Translations under genes and position numbers: made by a program
In this document: positions 12,901 to 38,412 of the stretch, piece after piece
Layout of the letters: every line of letters begins with the position of its first letter
Position numbering within the stretch: the stretch's first letter is position 1
The notes under the pieces: model-generated
Databases searched by the model: none
Told to the model about the DNA's origin: nothing
The model's input: the letters and a program-made list of their open reading frames with translations, nothing else
DNA from: Ectocarpus siliculosus
Taxonomy: Eukaryota; Sar; Phaeophyceae; Ectocarpales; Ectocarpaceae
DNA: 64,000 nucleotides
Assembly: GCA_000310025.1 (NCBI GenBank)
Contig: FN649726.1
Span: forward strand, 1,158,538-1,222,537
Direction of reading: 5' to 3'

Positions 12901-14161
12901 CTTGTGTGGAACCCGGATACTCTCCTGCGCGGGGAATCTGTACGTCTCCTTCTCTGCAAGTAGTTACCACACCTTTGCTCCGTTATTTCGTGTCCGACGG
13001 CGCCGAATCATTTGTACAGTTCAAAGACCTTGGAGCGAAGTATCACATATTTTTTCCCCGTCAGTGCCTTTCGAAACATGATTGCCCCACCTACCGCTCA
13101 CCACATGTACGCTCAACGTGCGCAACGGAAAACAATAGATCTGAGGTTCGACATGGGCAAATAAAGGATGACAACGTCACACAGCGTACGGTCCTTCTCT
13201 GCTATGCCCTGGCCTGTTTGCTGTGACTTCATGCATATAATGGCTTCCCTTTGCGTCGTAACAAAAAATGGTTCACATGTTTTGGCACTCTTCGCCTAAA
13301 AACTCCACTATCGCGTTGTTGCGGGATGTACGTCAACAAAATACCTGTACAGTTGTAACAAAGCTCAGCGGACGTGATACCTTCGCGGACTGCTTTGCCT
13401 TTGTCCATGGACCAACTATCTGAGCACATTTATTCTTTCCCAAGCGCTCGCAGCATTTCCGCCGGGTACGACCTCCAACCCTTGGTCACACAGGAGGGCC
13501 CCTTCCCCTGGGGCCCCTTCTGCGGTGCTTGCCTTCGAATTTTACCGCGAGAAGATTTACGTACGTGTAGGAACAAATAGTTTTCCAAATTCAAAGTGAG
13601 CGTGTACGTTCTTCTACATACATACTGCTGTAGAACAAAGAGGTCCGTCATGCCCACGATGACCTCCTACGTACAGCAGCAGTTATTCATAGTATCCTTC
13701 AAGCCTTCATACTTATACTGCCGCAAATACAATGTGTCTCTGTCCAGATTACACTTTTCAATATCTACCTGCGAAAGGAGGTTGTTTAGAAGCCACATGC
13801 CCCGCTCATCTAACGGCGCCATCTTCTTGATTCGCCGCAGGCAGCGGCTCAACGTCGCACCAGGTCGTGGAGAAGCAGGAGAGCTAAAACGTCCGCCTAT
13901 CGCCACCTCTGTGCCTCCCCCCTTCGCTACTGCCGACTGCTGCACTGCTTGCTCTGCCGGCGCTCCAAGCCCCTTGCGTCGCCTCCACTCCTTCAAAACA
14001 GAGTCGGGGACCACGACGCCGTCGAGGGAATGCGTCCGGAGAGTGGGGAGACACTCGTCGTCTGCTCCATTCTCGTCGTCGCCAATACCAGAGTGCACAC
14101 CCCATCCCATTTTTCTGAGCTTTGTCTCGGATGAGTACGAGAGCAAAATTGTATATGTGTG
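9930..14161 (-). CDS. Unrecognised, mostly disordered protein (at least two exons)
   Basis: Two stretches look coding. Exon 13769-14161 has an acceptor TTACAG, 131 codons in phase 0, and a donor CTTTCGCAG/GTAGAT. It encodes LDGVVVPDSVLKEWRRRKG and PLDERGMWLLNNLLSQ around a low-complexity middle. A single long open frame runs from about 11800 down to a stop at 9930, about 620 codons. It is rich in Arg, Gly, Ser and Thr, with more ordered islands (ERYGTSVMENWVQSPVALK, DQPAYREYMEAVIRVRAAQ, KEVLDCVAPPHTVRIECEI, WDDFVFAWEVRKQNEFHQA). Their phases do not join directly (0 versus 2), so a further exon between 11.8 and 13.7 kb, or two separate genes, is likely. No family is recognised. The frame length in GC-rich DNA and the ordered islands argue that it is real. 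Confidence 0.45.
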
Positions 14162-14438
14162 CTGTAAGTCCTCCCGCTTCCGAGTCATTCAAAACGCGGA
14201 TACGATCAAAAGACTGGTCAATGACGAGCGCGCACGACACCTGACAAAACCTCCCAAATTCATGCTTATGCGGGTGAATAACAGCAGCAGTCTCTCCCAC
14301 CCCGAACCGGTACGTACACGGGTCTCCAAGCCACCCCCCCGCCTTTTCACCAGAGAGAGAATCACGGCACCCCCAACCAACCGTTTTTTTTTTTTTTCGA
14401 AGTATGACACAACGAATCCATCTGTATCATAGAAAAGA

Positions 14439-14439
14439 G

Positions 14440-14479
<40 letters not shown>
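14439..14479. repeat. (GTT)n microsatellite
   Basis: About 13 perfect GTT triplets, equivalent to AAC on the minus strand. Confidence 0.95.
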
Positions 14480-14810
14480 CTTCACATTAAAAACCGTTCC
14501 GATCTCTCTCTACCCGGTACCTTCGTATGTCCGTACCGATCCAACACTCGACGCGGTCGATTCCCGTGGTCACAGGTTAACTTACCCTAAAAAGGTACAC
14601 TCAAATAAACTGGCGCCGAGGGGTCCGCAAGTCAATAGAAATCAACGACAGATATTCTGGGATCCTCCGCCCCCTCTTCGCGCTATGCGGGGTATCAACT
14701 GAGATTAGCAGTCACTATCTATCATGGGCCGGAGAGAAAGAGGTACAGTCCCTTGGTTCAATCTTGGTACTTCACAACGCAAGCAGAGACAAGTCCATCT
14801 GGCACAGAAA

Positions 14811-14940
14811 AAGAGAGAAAAAAAAAAAAAAAAGAGAGAAAAAAAAGGACAAAGAGAAAAAAAAGGACAAACAAGACAAAGAGAAAAAAAAGGAGAAAAA
14901 ACAAAAATGGAAACCGTAAGGAGAAGAGAAAATAAATGAA
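14811..14940. repeat. A/G-rich low-complexity tract
   Basis: Nearly pure purine run of AGAGA and poly-A blocks ending about 25 bp before the start codon of the ankyrin gene. It may be part of that gene's 5' leader or promoter. Confidence 0.8.
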
Positions 14941-14965
14941 AATAAGAGTCTGAGACAGATTAGCA

Positions 14966-16302
14966 ATGAATTCGTTTGGCATGGCCGCGACCACGACCGA
15001 CAGCGACATCCAGCGTACAACAGGAGAAGACCGCCACAGCTCTACAGCAGCAGATGATATGCCCCCAACACCCCACCCACAGCGGGCATCTCGAGGCCCC
15101 GAGAATGCACTGCACAACGCTTCCCGTCGTGGCGCCTCCGAGCTCGTAACAGCCCTTCTTTCAAGCGGAGAGCTGTTGATGTGAACCAGTGTGACCTGGA
15201 TGGCATGAGCCCTCTCATGTTTGCCGCCGAGAAGGGTAGCTGCAGCGTTGTCAAGATCCTCCTAAAATACGGAGCCAATGTGTCAATCAAGGAGAATGGC
15301 GGTTTCACAGCTCTCCATCTTTCTGCGCAACACGGACACCCGGCCTTGACCACAGGCTCCTTGCGTCGGCCGGCACATCCCTCGAAGAAGTCAACGAACG
15401 GCATGTACACCGCTTCCCTTGGCAGCGCACCGGGGGCAATGGAAGGCGATGGAAGCTCTGATCGAGGCAGGGGCGAACGTCAACAGCCATGTGTTGGATG
15501 GAGCGACACCGCTGTTGATTGCATCCACTCAGGGATACAAGGACGCCTCTAAGGTGCTCCTTCGAGCGAAAGTGGACCCGCAGTTGCAGCAGAACACGTC
15601 GGGGAACCTCTTCGTCCCGTTGAACATGTTGGCCACGCGCGGGGACTCGGACGCAGTCCGCGAGTTGTTCCGGCACGTTGACATCGACGGCTGTGGCGGT
15701 CCAAGTAGAGGTGTAAATGCTCTTGTCACGGCCGCCCGAGACAAACATGTTGACATTATGGTACTACTGCTGACGGATGCCGGAGTGGTTGACACAGGAG
15801 GAGCACTGATCACTGCCGCCCACTATGGCGGCGTTGTATCCGTCGAGCACCTGCTGCAGCGGCAGAAGCAGACAGCTGCCGAGAGAAAAGCCTACGTTAA
15901 CGCACCCGGCCTTTTCGGCGCAACGCCCTTGCTGTGGAGTATTCAGGCTTGCCGCCCGTGCTCGTCCAGAATTGCTCGATTGCTTGTTGACGCCGGTGCG
16001 GACACCACATCGACTGTCACGATGGCGGACGTGCAGGGATTTGGGCTCATGGCCTACACGCCCAAGGAGATCGCAATACGCAGGATCCGTCGGAAGAAGG
16101 TCGAGGGAAAAGAAGATATTGTAGCGACGAGCAGCTGCGCAGCGTGGAGGCCATCCGCCGCTTGCTGTTGCAAGTGGAAGCAGTTCGTGCGATCTCTTGG
16201 TTGTGGCCTGGCAACAATCCCTCCGTCGCTCACGCTGCTGCAGAGGGCACAGGCAGAACCTCCAGAGCTAGGCCTCCGTTGATCTTACCTCCATGACACG
16301 TT
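14966..16302 (+). pseudogene. Ankyrin-repeat protein gene, broken by about four frame changes
   Basis: From ATG 14966 the product starts with a Thr/Ser-rich leader and then ankyrin repeats: ALHNASRRGASELVTALL, DGMSPLMFAAEKGSCSVV, GGFTALHLSAQHGH, AAHRGQWKAMEALIEAGA, GATPLLIASTQGYKDASK and GATPLLWSIQACRPCSSR. It ends with a helical tail, DEQLRSVEAIRRLLLQVEAV. The repeats lie in successive frames, with changes near 15170, 15350, 15405 and 16120, each too tight to be an intron. Ankyrin repeats mediate protein-protein binding, so no catalytic role is expected. The neighbouring multi-exon genes show no such breaks, which favours real decay over poor sequence, but clustered sequencing errors cannot be ruled out. 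Confidence 0.7.
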
Positions 16303-18368
16303 CTAAAGCCCGTCGTCTGCTCCTGGCGCCCCTGTTGAGGTAAGTGAGGGCTCTTTCGGCTTGGTAAAGTCATTGGTTTTGTTTGTGCGAGCGTAACGCT
16401 ACTTACGATGCATGGGTTTTCTTCCAGGTGGAGGTTGCTGCTGTCTGTTGTGGTGATGCTGTTGTTGCTGTTACTGTGGCTGTATTGCACGATGTTCTGA
16501 AACGGAGCGTTTCTCGTGGTGGCCCGAATTCAGAGCTACGGCACCAGCGGCAGTTGAGCTGCTGAGGCAAGTTTTGAGGCAAGTTTTGTGGACACATCTG
16601 TCTGTTATGATGAATCGACCTCGCTGTAGAATATCCAGGCTGCCGCTCTTTCTCTTCCAAGTGCATGCATATGTGGCCACTCATTGACGTCGGAGAGAAC
16701 GAAACACCGAACCTATTGATCTCGGAACCCAGACGTTCCGTGGTGATCGACACGCTTCCGACTTACAACCCCCATCTACCGTTTACCCAGTTCGACAGTC
16801 GCCTAAGCCTCGAGACTGTTCGACATGTTGTCTGTTTGACTGTAGGACAGTGACGTCCCGTCCATCATCTATATGCCGCTGCAGAGGATCCATGTAGTCA
16901 CAGGACGATGCCGACCACTGAAACGCCCCTGAAGTTGATGTTCCCGATGCCGTGGCGAAGAACGAGAAAATTGTGATATGCGCTTGACAGCCGTGTTCAT
17001 GAGGGTGGGGTAGCTTGCTGCCCGCCGTTAATCACCCCGTTTGCTCTTCGTCCTGCCCACATAACTCACCTGTTTTTGAAGGTTCTCGTCTAAGGCCTAA
17101 GCGGGCTTGGCTCGCGCGGAGAACACACGGAAGATGATGGGTTTTGCGGGATGACCGGCGCATGCGGTTCTACGAAACGTGCTACGCTGAAGCAACTTTG
17201 TGTCCAATGTCTTGCGCAGGCTAGGAAAAGCAACAATACTGCACAGTAGTAGCCCCATGTGTGCCGAGTGTCGAAAGTTGGTTTTGCCAAGCGCGTAGAC
17301 TGCTCATTGCTGAGGTTTTTCTCACAAGCAACTCTGTGATGTGACTTCTATTGCATAGTAGCATACGAGTGGTAGAATAGGACCACACCGCGGTCGCCCC
17401 AGTGTCAATTTGTATCCTCTCAACATTCGAACAATATTTTGTTGGATGTGAGTTCTTGTTCGTGGCAGCCACACGATCTTTGATGCGTTGCCCCATATTC
17501 TACAGTAGACTAGTGTTTAAGATCGACGAGGGGGGCTGACCGTTGAATCCCTCTCGCCGACAAAGTGGAAAGCACCGCAAAAGGAAGGAAAATTGAACAA
17601 AACTATTGCGTGGCCCCGGCTGGTTCATTCAAGAACACCCAAAAGTGTAAAGCTAACGTCGAAATAAAGGATGGGGACAGGGGAATACCTTCGTGCGCGA
17701 TCATTGCCGCTGCCTTCCGCAAGGTCATGCGGGGATTCCGTCTTCCAGGGTGTTTTTCGCACAACGCAAAGGGTGCGTTGGACAACTGTTTTGGCCTAGA
17801 TGGCGCTTGTATGCTCAGCTCATGTGAAAAAACATCTGACCTCTTTAATGTTCAAGGTTGCCAGATGCATTCCCTCTATCATCCTCATTGTCTCAAGGTT
17901 GGGGCACCGGCAATATTGCGCTTAGGTGGGTAAAATCCCTTCATGTGCCGGTGAAGCCGTTCTTGTTTAGACAAGATCGACACCGTCATTAACCATCTGC
18001 ACCAACAAGTGCGAGGGCGGAGGAGGTCTCTCTCCACAGGCTTAAGTATCATGGTCCCTCGTTAAGCTACCTCATTCTCCACCCGTACAAACACCTTGAT
18101 GAGTTCCCCGACATATGCGTTGCAAAAGCATCGACACCCGAACACCTGTCCAGCTGGTCCGTGCGGTGATTTGAGAATATTGCCTACCTAATAGGTTGTA
18201 CGTTTGCGCCAATCCTCTTCCTTCACGGCTGTTCAGACTTATCTTCTCGCGATTAGACCATTTTATCGTACATCGCCTGGATATTGACCTAGAGTCCCGA
18301 CCGCCCGAAGGCTCGAGAATACCAATAGATCAAAGGGTAAACGCGACCCGTGGATTCCAGGATAATGT
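16303..18368. other. No supportable gene
   Basis: Only short open frames and a few CTG/TTG-rich words (16430-16500) are seen. No domain, RNA gene or repeat family could be recognised on either strand. Confidence 0.4.
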
Positions 18369-19380
18369 CTAAAAAAATAGAACAAAAGGCCATTCCCGCT
18401 GGAGCCAGCTGCGTCGGACGATCCCCAAGTAGTTCACTGGTCGGGACAAAAAACACGGCTTAAAGCAAGCTCCATTCTCCGCCGCGACCTCTGTGAAGCT
18501 AGGCCACCCCTCTAAAAGCATACGGGCATTCAAATGGCCCGTTAGTGATAAAACCAACACAATCTCGATCCCGTTCATGAAGACGCTCGAAAAGATGTGA
18601 GTCACAGATGTCCTTCACGTCCCGCCACGGTTCATCAAAACACGCTCCATACACCGGTTCTCCAATTGAAGTCGCACCACCGTGTTCTCCACGAGTTTAA
18701 GCTCGGACACTAGATCCTGACGTGCGGATTGATCAAGACGAAGCAAAGGAAGGAAAGGAGAGAAGCGCGGTCGAGAGAAAATATCGACAAACGTCGGAAA
18801 GGCCGGAATGATTCGATGCACTAGGTCGTTTCCTGCTTGCCTTAATCAGATATGTAGGAGATGAAGGTGAAAACCAAATAACCCAGGATGTCCTGGGCAG
18901 GTTTGTTTGGTCCGGTTTCCACAACTGGAGGCGGCCCATTCCTTTACAACAAGACCAACTGAAGTTTCCACAACTGGAGGCGACCTCTTCCTTGGCGACA
19001 TGGCCAACAACAGCAAATGTACATAGTTGTCATGGCCTGTTACCCCTGCGTTCAGTTTCGCCTCGGCCCCGCTAAATGTGTAAGGGGCGGAGCGACGGGC
19101 AAAAAATATAGACACACAACGCGTTGACTACACCACACATTGAACCAGGTCTCCACCAAGGATCATACTGTACTATTAAAACCTTTTCTGTCCAAACGCA
19201 CCTCCATGGTCTTTATCCCCGTGTCCAGTAACGCCTCGGCCTCGCTAACGTAGGGAGGCGGTACCGGACCAAATGCCTCCTCCAACGCGGACTGCTGCGC
19301 ACCCTCCACCCCTAGCGGCACCACGGGGGATGGTCGCACATGCCCGTACTCCGCGGAGGAGTCCATGGTGAGGTTGTTGA
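18369..19380 (-). pseudogene. Possible decayed gene of unknown family
   Basis: Three stretches look coding. From about 19365 to 19165: VPLGVEGAQQSALEEAFG and PPPYVSEAEALLDTGIKTM, with a possible donor GAAAAG/GTTTTA. From 18821 to 18615: RPRFSPFLPLLRLDQSARQD then LVENTVVRLQLENRCMERVL. From 18605 to 18369: LLEGWPSFTEVAAENGACFK. The last two are in the same frame, separated by a single stop, so either a break or an unrecognised splice lies between them. The GWP-F-EVAA segment recalls a short motif I associate with uncharacterised algal proteins, but I cannot name a family. Two TTTCCACAACTGGAGGCG repeats at about 18918 and 18966 lie between the parts. Confidence 0.25.
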
Positions 19381-22300
19381 TTCGACACGGTAATACCTCC
19401 AGACTGGGTAAGGGCAAAATACGAGGGGAGAGGGCAAAAACATGATGGGAGACTGTCACAACATGAGGAGTTTGGCGAGCACAAGTCCAAGGTAAGGTTG
19501 ATCCGGCGAAAGTACGCTCCCAGGCTAGGACATCTGATAGCAGAGGGAAAGGATAAGGAATTGGCCCATGTTGCACTTGCATGTGCTCAGAAGTTAATTC
19601 TGGGAGAGTCTCAGAACACCAAACAGGGTCTAACCCTGAGGCATGTTCAGAACTCCGGGGGAAACAAAAGAATAACTTGCTGACTTACCGGCCGGCACCC
19701 TGTGGCCCTCCAACCCCACCCTGCGCCGTGAGGCACTGGTACTGAAAGCTCTGGGTGGGAGCACCGTCCCTCAATCTGAGACACGCCACAAGCAGCACAG
19801 GGAGCTGTCCCGAAGCGGACGATGACGCTACCATGCCGCGGAACACCTTTGGACCAAAAGGGATAAATGGTCAGAGAGTGGTACAATTGGTTGCATGTGA
19901 CGCCAGTATCTACCGCGTACTTTCAAGCAGACAACGAGGGCAAACCAAAACCTCGCCCCATTGTCTCTCAACATAAAAAACGCGAGCGCTCCCGTTGACC
20001 CTTCGCCAATGCCCCAGTTAATCTTGCCGGTTTCACAAGGCCTTAATTGCCCACGTTCAACACAGACAGCAATGAGCAGCGAACGGATACGATACCGCGG
20101 CAGCGGCGGCGCGGGATTCCCGCAACAATTTCCGGGAAACCCCGAGGTGCACCCTTTCAGATTTATCGAGACGCGTGCTTCTGTGCCACCACACATGATG
20201 ATGAACACACACTTCCATCCTCAGCCAAGCCCCCTCCCACCCCACCTCGCCTTTAACGCTGTCCTCGCCCCATCATCTAGGGTCTGACTGTAGAACCACC
20301 ATATCATGGAGATGGTCGCACCTCGATTTCTCGGAGTGACGGGCGGGTAGAACCCCCCTTGTGTACGACAAAGTAGCCCGCCAATCGCTGGGAGCAGCAC
20401 GACCGGCCCAGAGCGAAGGTAACGAGACGTACAAATAGCATAGGGGCAGCGAGAGGTGAAAGAGATGAAAACAAGACCATAGGACACATCGGGTGTGCAT
20501 CGAACAACAGCATGCGTGCCATGAGCATTGCCACAAGAAAAAGTTCAAAGTGCTCTTGCCACGGGCGTTTCGCTTTCATCAGCAGAAATCACGAATATCA
20601 CGTAGTTCGGGAGTTGCACACTGGCATGTCCCTTGTACCTCGACGCTACCCAACGAACGAGAACGGCGGCATGAGCAAATATCATCCTGCGTTAACATCT
20701 AAACAACGTGAAACGCTGGGACTTACGGGTGGCGGTGCTGACTTCTGCCTGCATGCTGGTGGGCGTGTGCACAATGAGCGCGCCATTCAACACAATTTAC
20801 TTCGGCCGTTCCCGACGTATAGTTTCATCCACAGTTTCATTGGGTCCATTTTGGTGCTAGATCGCACGCTTCACCGCGTCGGATGGAAATGGCCAGACAG
20901 TCCACGCATGTCTGTATACCTGCCCTTGAGGAATGAGCAAAGCCAATCGCCCCTCGTCGATCGCCCCGAACTCATCGTAGAAGCCACACCGTGCCGGTGA
21001 ACGAACGTAACCCGACAGCGCTGTTCTTCCCACAAGGGGAAACAAGTGTTTCGGGAGGGAAACGCCCGGCCGCAATAGTCGGCACAACAGCGACAGAACG
21101 GTTGAAAGGACGCACGCATCGCGAGCGGAAAACCAACAACAGCAGCAGGACCATGAGAACCAAGGACGGAAAACAAAAAAAAGAAGACCGGGCACGAAAC
21201 AGTGCAACACAATCTTCACATCGCTGCAAACACGTTATTGAGACGGTGGGCAATCTCGGGCCGGCAGCGCCCGTGCAACAATCTGCTGCCCCCCCGTGTG
21301 GTGATGGAACCGAATCTCGATTTCCAAATGTGAAAGCATACAACACAGCGGTTTCATAATACGCGACCGATGTACTGCAACACGTACGAAAGAGGCTCAA
21401 AAATCACCAGGACACGTCAATGCGATAATGTGCTGTCTTCACCACGCCTGTCCTGTCTTCACAACGCTGGTCACTGCGTTCTCAGAAGGGTCAACTACTG
21501 TTGCAGGCAAATTTCTTGAGACCCACCGGCCTCCCGATGAGTTGTCGCCCGCCGCTCGTGGTCGTCTTCGGTTTCAGTACCCTGCCGACGGTTTACGCTT
21601 CCGAAGAGGAGGCCGTCTGTGTAGCGGGTGCCCTGTTTGTCCCACACAAAAACGGTACACAAGCAGTCCAAAACGCGCGATCAAATGCTGAGGAGGCTTT
21701 CCGCCATAGAAATCAAAGATTCGCGAAGTAGCTGAGACGTTTGCAACGACGAAGGTTTATCTGTGCGAAGCTCCCAGCAAATGCTTAAGCCGCCTGATAT
21801 GCACCGTTCGCTATTTCCCTTTCCCCTTTGGTGGTGCTCAAAGTCTTATGCCTCCACCTCAAACAATGAGATGCTGCGGGTTGGCTTCTGCGGGAAAAAG
21901 AGACTCCCAGAACCTACGTGTGAAGCACTACGCACAGGCGTTATCGTCAGACTTCTGTTGCAGCAAGTGGAGTACTCTATGGTACGGCAGGTAGGGGGGC
22001 ACACCTTAGACTCTGACAACAAAAGATTGGATCGGAACATTTCTCCGTGCTGCCAAAGTAACACCACTGACTCCCAGAATACCCGGGGCTACTTGATTCC
22101 CGTCAAGGCTGTAATTGAGGCTATCAATTCGGTCGGGTCATCGACCAGGGGATGCTTGGAGCGAAGCGTCTGTGAGTGTGGACCTTGGTATACACACCAG
22201 CGCTTCAAGAAGCGGACAACAGTGACAACAACCTCCTACAAGCCGGGCAGTGCAGGTCGTGCTTTCAAAGACTTGATGCCTGCGTCCAGTCCCCCTTCTT

Positions 22301-23102
22301 AGGGCTTTGAATACAAAATTCGGTGCACCCACAACGCAACAGCAGCAGTGTACCGGTGTGAAGTCAGAGGCTGTTGCGTGCATAGTGCGTGAGCAACATG
22401 TTGCCCACCGACGATCTAGCGGTTCCAAGCTGATAGCGGTTCCAAGCTGACGTGCTCGTGAACACGAGTCGTAGTCTTTTAATTTCGGCATATTTACAGA
22501 AACCGCTTGGTTCGAAGATTGTCTTGGGTCTGGTCAATATCAGTGCATCCGTACAGCTCCTCGCTACGGCTCCCGAGGTCGGAAGTTGAAGAACACAGGG
22601 GAAGGGAATGCGGAACAACCAAAGCGCGGATGCGGACAAATAATGAAATTGGCTATTTGGCTCCAGCTGTCCGCCGCTATTGATTCTCTGCTGCATCTTG
22701 GCCTATCGATTTATATCAGTGAATGGGCCAGGTATTTACCTCTTACCATACGTGCTGTGGCTGCGAGAGCTTGTTGATGGTGCAGCGTAACTCGGCAGTA
22801 CCTGCGTTCCTGCATGGTATGCTACCGCGAGACTGCTGCTGTGTTTTACTGCTTTCAAGGACTCAAAACCCACCTTCCTTGGTTCGGAACCGGCATATGG
22901 TGACGCTGCTTCGTTTAGCAACGAGGCCAGAAGTGAACCCGACAACGCTACCCCATCGAGGCTATACATCTCTTCCTCTGTATCCCGTCCCTGCGACAGC
23001 CTTGGCGACGAGCAAAGTGGTGACACCACTTGACATGCTGTTGTTTGCAGTGTGGAGCTCGCAGTGTGGGCAAACTGGGGGGCACGCCAAACACAACCTG
23101 GT
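19381..23102. other. No supportable gene
   Basis: Open frames are short and compositionally like their reverse complements. No splice-consistent exon chain, RNA gene, transposon end or tandem repeat could be supported up to the left edge of the MetAP2 inverted duplication. Confidence 0.4.
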
Positions 23103-29183
<6,081 letters not shown>

Positions 29184-30059
29184 TTCATTCGTCCTTTCCC
29201 TAATTTCATTTTCTGGTGATGTCGGGCAGCATACTCTTCAGGATTTTGATGGGGGAGTATTCGTTGAGGACTGCTAAGCGCCACGACACCCGCCGCATCC
29301 GTATTGGTCAACTTGGGTCGTCATAGAATAAAAGTTGGACTGCCATCGTTCGTCGTCAGGATTGTCGCAGAAGCGAGCGCGTGAACAGCGTGTGGTGTTT
29401 CCCTGCGTCTTGCTGCCCCCACTTCAGCGGGTACGTCTCACGCTGGAGCGGTAGGTGTGTAGGTGGATCGTGTGCGTTCCAATCCTTGGACGCCAAACGA
29501 TTGGAATGAATAGACGGAACATGGTTAATAGATGATTTCCTGTGAATCGTTCCTGTCCCCGACTGTAAACAGGTGTGTATCCCCCGCAGTATATTTAAGC
29601 AGTGGTGCACAGGTTTTGACTGCGCTAAGGTTCTTATTTTGTTTTCCGACGCGATTGTGGGATACGCATGAGGCGTCCGGCAGGTGCAGAGGCCCCAATA
29701 ACACAGGAAACCCGGCAGTCAAGAACACGAGGGAACGCGCAACATGCGCACAAGAATAGCACACATCCCGGCGCCTCACCCTCCCCTTGACGTCTTCGGC
29801 ATGTTGCAGTTTTGGTCCGATCGCTGATCGAAACAAAACCAGTACCGAGGACGCCGATGTCTTCAAATCAAGCATACGGGACTCTAAATGCTGGCCCTGG
29901 GGGGAAACATGTGTGCAAATCGCTCACAGCAGATGTAGCAAGATGGGATGAATTCCGTCCCACCCCCCGAAATCAAAACCTGTTGTTAAAGCCCACGTTC
30001 CGCGCCTCGAATCTCAAGCGGGACTATGCGCAAGCAAGGCGCAAGTCACGCAACAGGAT
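29184..30059. other. Unique spacer between the arms of the inverted duplication
   Basis: 876 bp lacking homology between its two halves. It lies between the convergent 3' ends of the two MetAP2 genes. No gene is seen. It probably holds only flanking sequence left after the duplication event. Confidence 0.6.
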
Positions 30060-30264
30060 TTCTGCTTCGAGCCCATGCTCCTTGGAAGCCCAAACGCTGG
30101 GTTGCGCAACTGACAAAACGCACACTCTTCCTAACAAAACAGCACAATCGGACTTTATGTCGGGACACCTCCAGCAGTGTATCCTTCGCCGTCGGTCGAC
30201 TACATGGCGTCCCACCATGTCGTCTGGACGAAGACAACACCACTTTCCCCGGTACGCAACCACG

Positions 30265-37048
<6,784 letters not shown>

Positions 37049-37184
37049 CTTCTTGCTTGACTCTAATATTATGATGTTTGTGCGGCTGTCGTGCGTGCAA
37101 CGCGAAGAGGGCTGGTGAAGGGGCCCCGGAGAGAAATTTCTTTCTGTACCGTGATCCGCGCATCAACCATTTGTGGTCTTCAAG

Positions 37185-38025
37185 CAAACATGAAAACTGA
37201 CCTCTTTGTTGCCTTCGCTAGCGCGCACGTCGCTGGTGAGGTGTTGGGTCTGCCGTTGTTTGTTTCTCTCGGCGCTTGTCATCTTGTGTTGCAGAGCTCT
37301 TGCAGCCCGTTGTACTCTGCTTTTGACACACCGCACAACACAAACTGCAGAGCAGAGCTCGTTGAGAGATCTGCTCAGATTGAGAGATGTGTCATTTCGT
37401 CAAATCGAGTATCTTTCGACTTGGTGCCACGATATTCCCCTACAAAATGGCTGGGGTGCCATAATGTACCTAATGTGTCTGATCACAGAGAACAGCAGTT
37501 AAACGTTCACCCCGTTCACCCCTGGTGATGATGCAACGGAAAATACTACTCCCTTGTCCAGGCTAGCAATCAGGTCCCTCCACGACACCGTCTCCCTGTC
37601 CTTTCGGTCGTGTTGAGGATGTCGTAAGATGGTCCGATCACCAGTGACTGTGTGTGTCGTTCCCTTTCACCGAACACCACCAGGCACAGTATATCGGGCA
37701 CTGCGCATGCACGGCTGGTCACAGTAGTAGCCGCAGTACCGTACTCGGCGATGGATTATCGCGGCCGACAGCAGCGAGAGGCATGGTTCGCTGCTGAGGC
37801 AAGTCCCCCTCCCTCCACAATGGTCGAGGCGACACATATTTGCGGCGATAATTTCCCGGTTTGTCGAACCTATGCGTCGAAAGCTGAAGCTACACAAAAT
37901 CCTATGAGGAGCCTGAACATCAGGACAATGAGTTCATTGCGTGCGCTCTTTCGCAACGACAAGGACACACCCTGTTACAGGCCACGTCGCTGGGACAGGA
38001 ACGCTACACAGGAAACAATCTATTA
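37185..38025 (+). repeat. Left copy of an inverted repeat flanking the BIVM-like gene
   Basis: Matches the reverse complement of 42130-42905 with estimated identity of about 70-80%. Shared landmarks are CGTCGCTGGTG then GCCGTTGTTTGTT, GCCCGTTGTACTCTGCTTT, CAATCAGGTCCCT, GCAGCGAGAGGCATGGTTCG, GAGTTCATTGCGTGCGCTC and ACAGGCCACGTCGCTGGG. The copy starts about 20 bp outside the MetAP2 inverted duplication. Confidence 0.8.
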
Positions 38026-38412
38026 GCTGTTTCGCGTCCAAGATAGCAACACCATCCACCCATCCACCTCGCTCGCGCGTGAGGCGTAGCCGCTGGGGCG
38101 CGGAGAGGCAGGGCAGGGAAAAACCACACTCTGTTCGCGCGCTCGTTTCAATGACAATCCTGACGACGAACGATGGAGTCCCATCTTTGTTCTATGACCA
38201 TCCCGACGACGAACGAGGTATCTATTCCACATTCGTGTCGTACAACCATACTCGTGCTCGCAGGCTATCCCGTTACCAAGAGGGATACGTACCGTCACTC
38301 GATCTCCCTGCTGCGAGCACAACAGCGTGATGTTTCCGAACGAGGACAGGAATCACACGAAGGGCTGCAAACGGGCCTGCATCACGTCGATGGGGGGGCG
38401 TCCTTTCCCCGC

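Noticed and set aside
20057-21400. Several overlapping open frames of 60-160 codons on both strands
   Set aside because: No domain, no splice-consistent partners, and similar frame lengths on both strands as expected by chance in GC-rich DNA.
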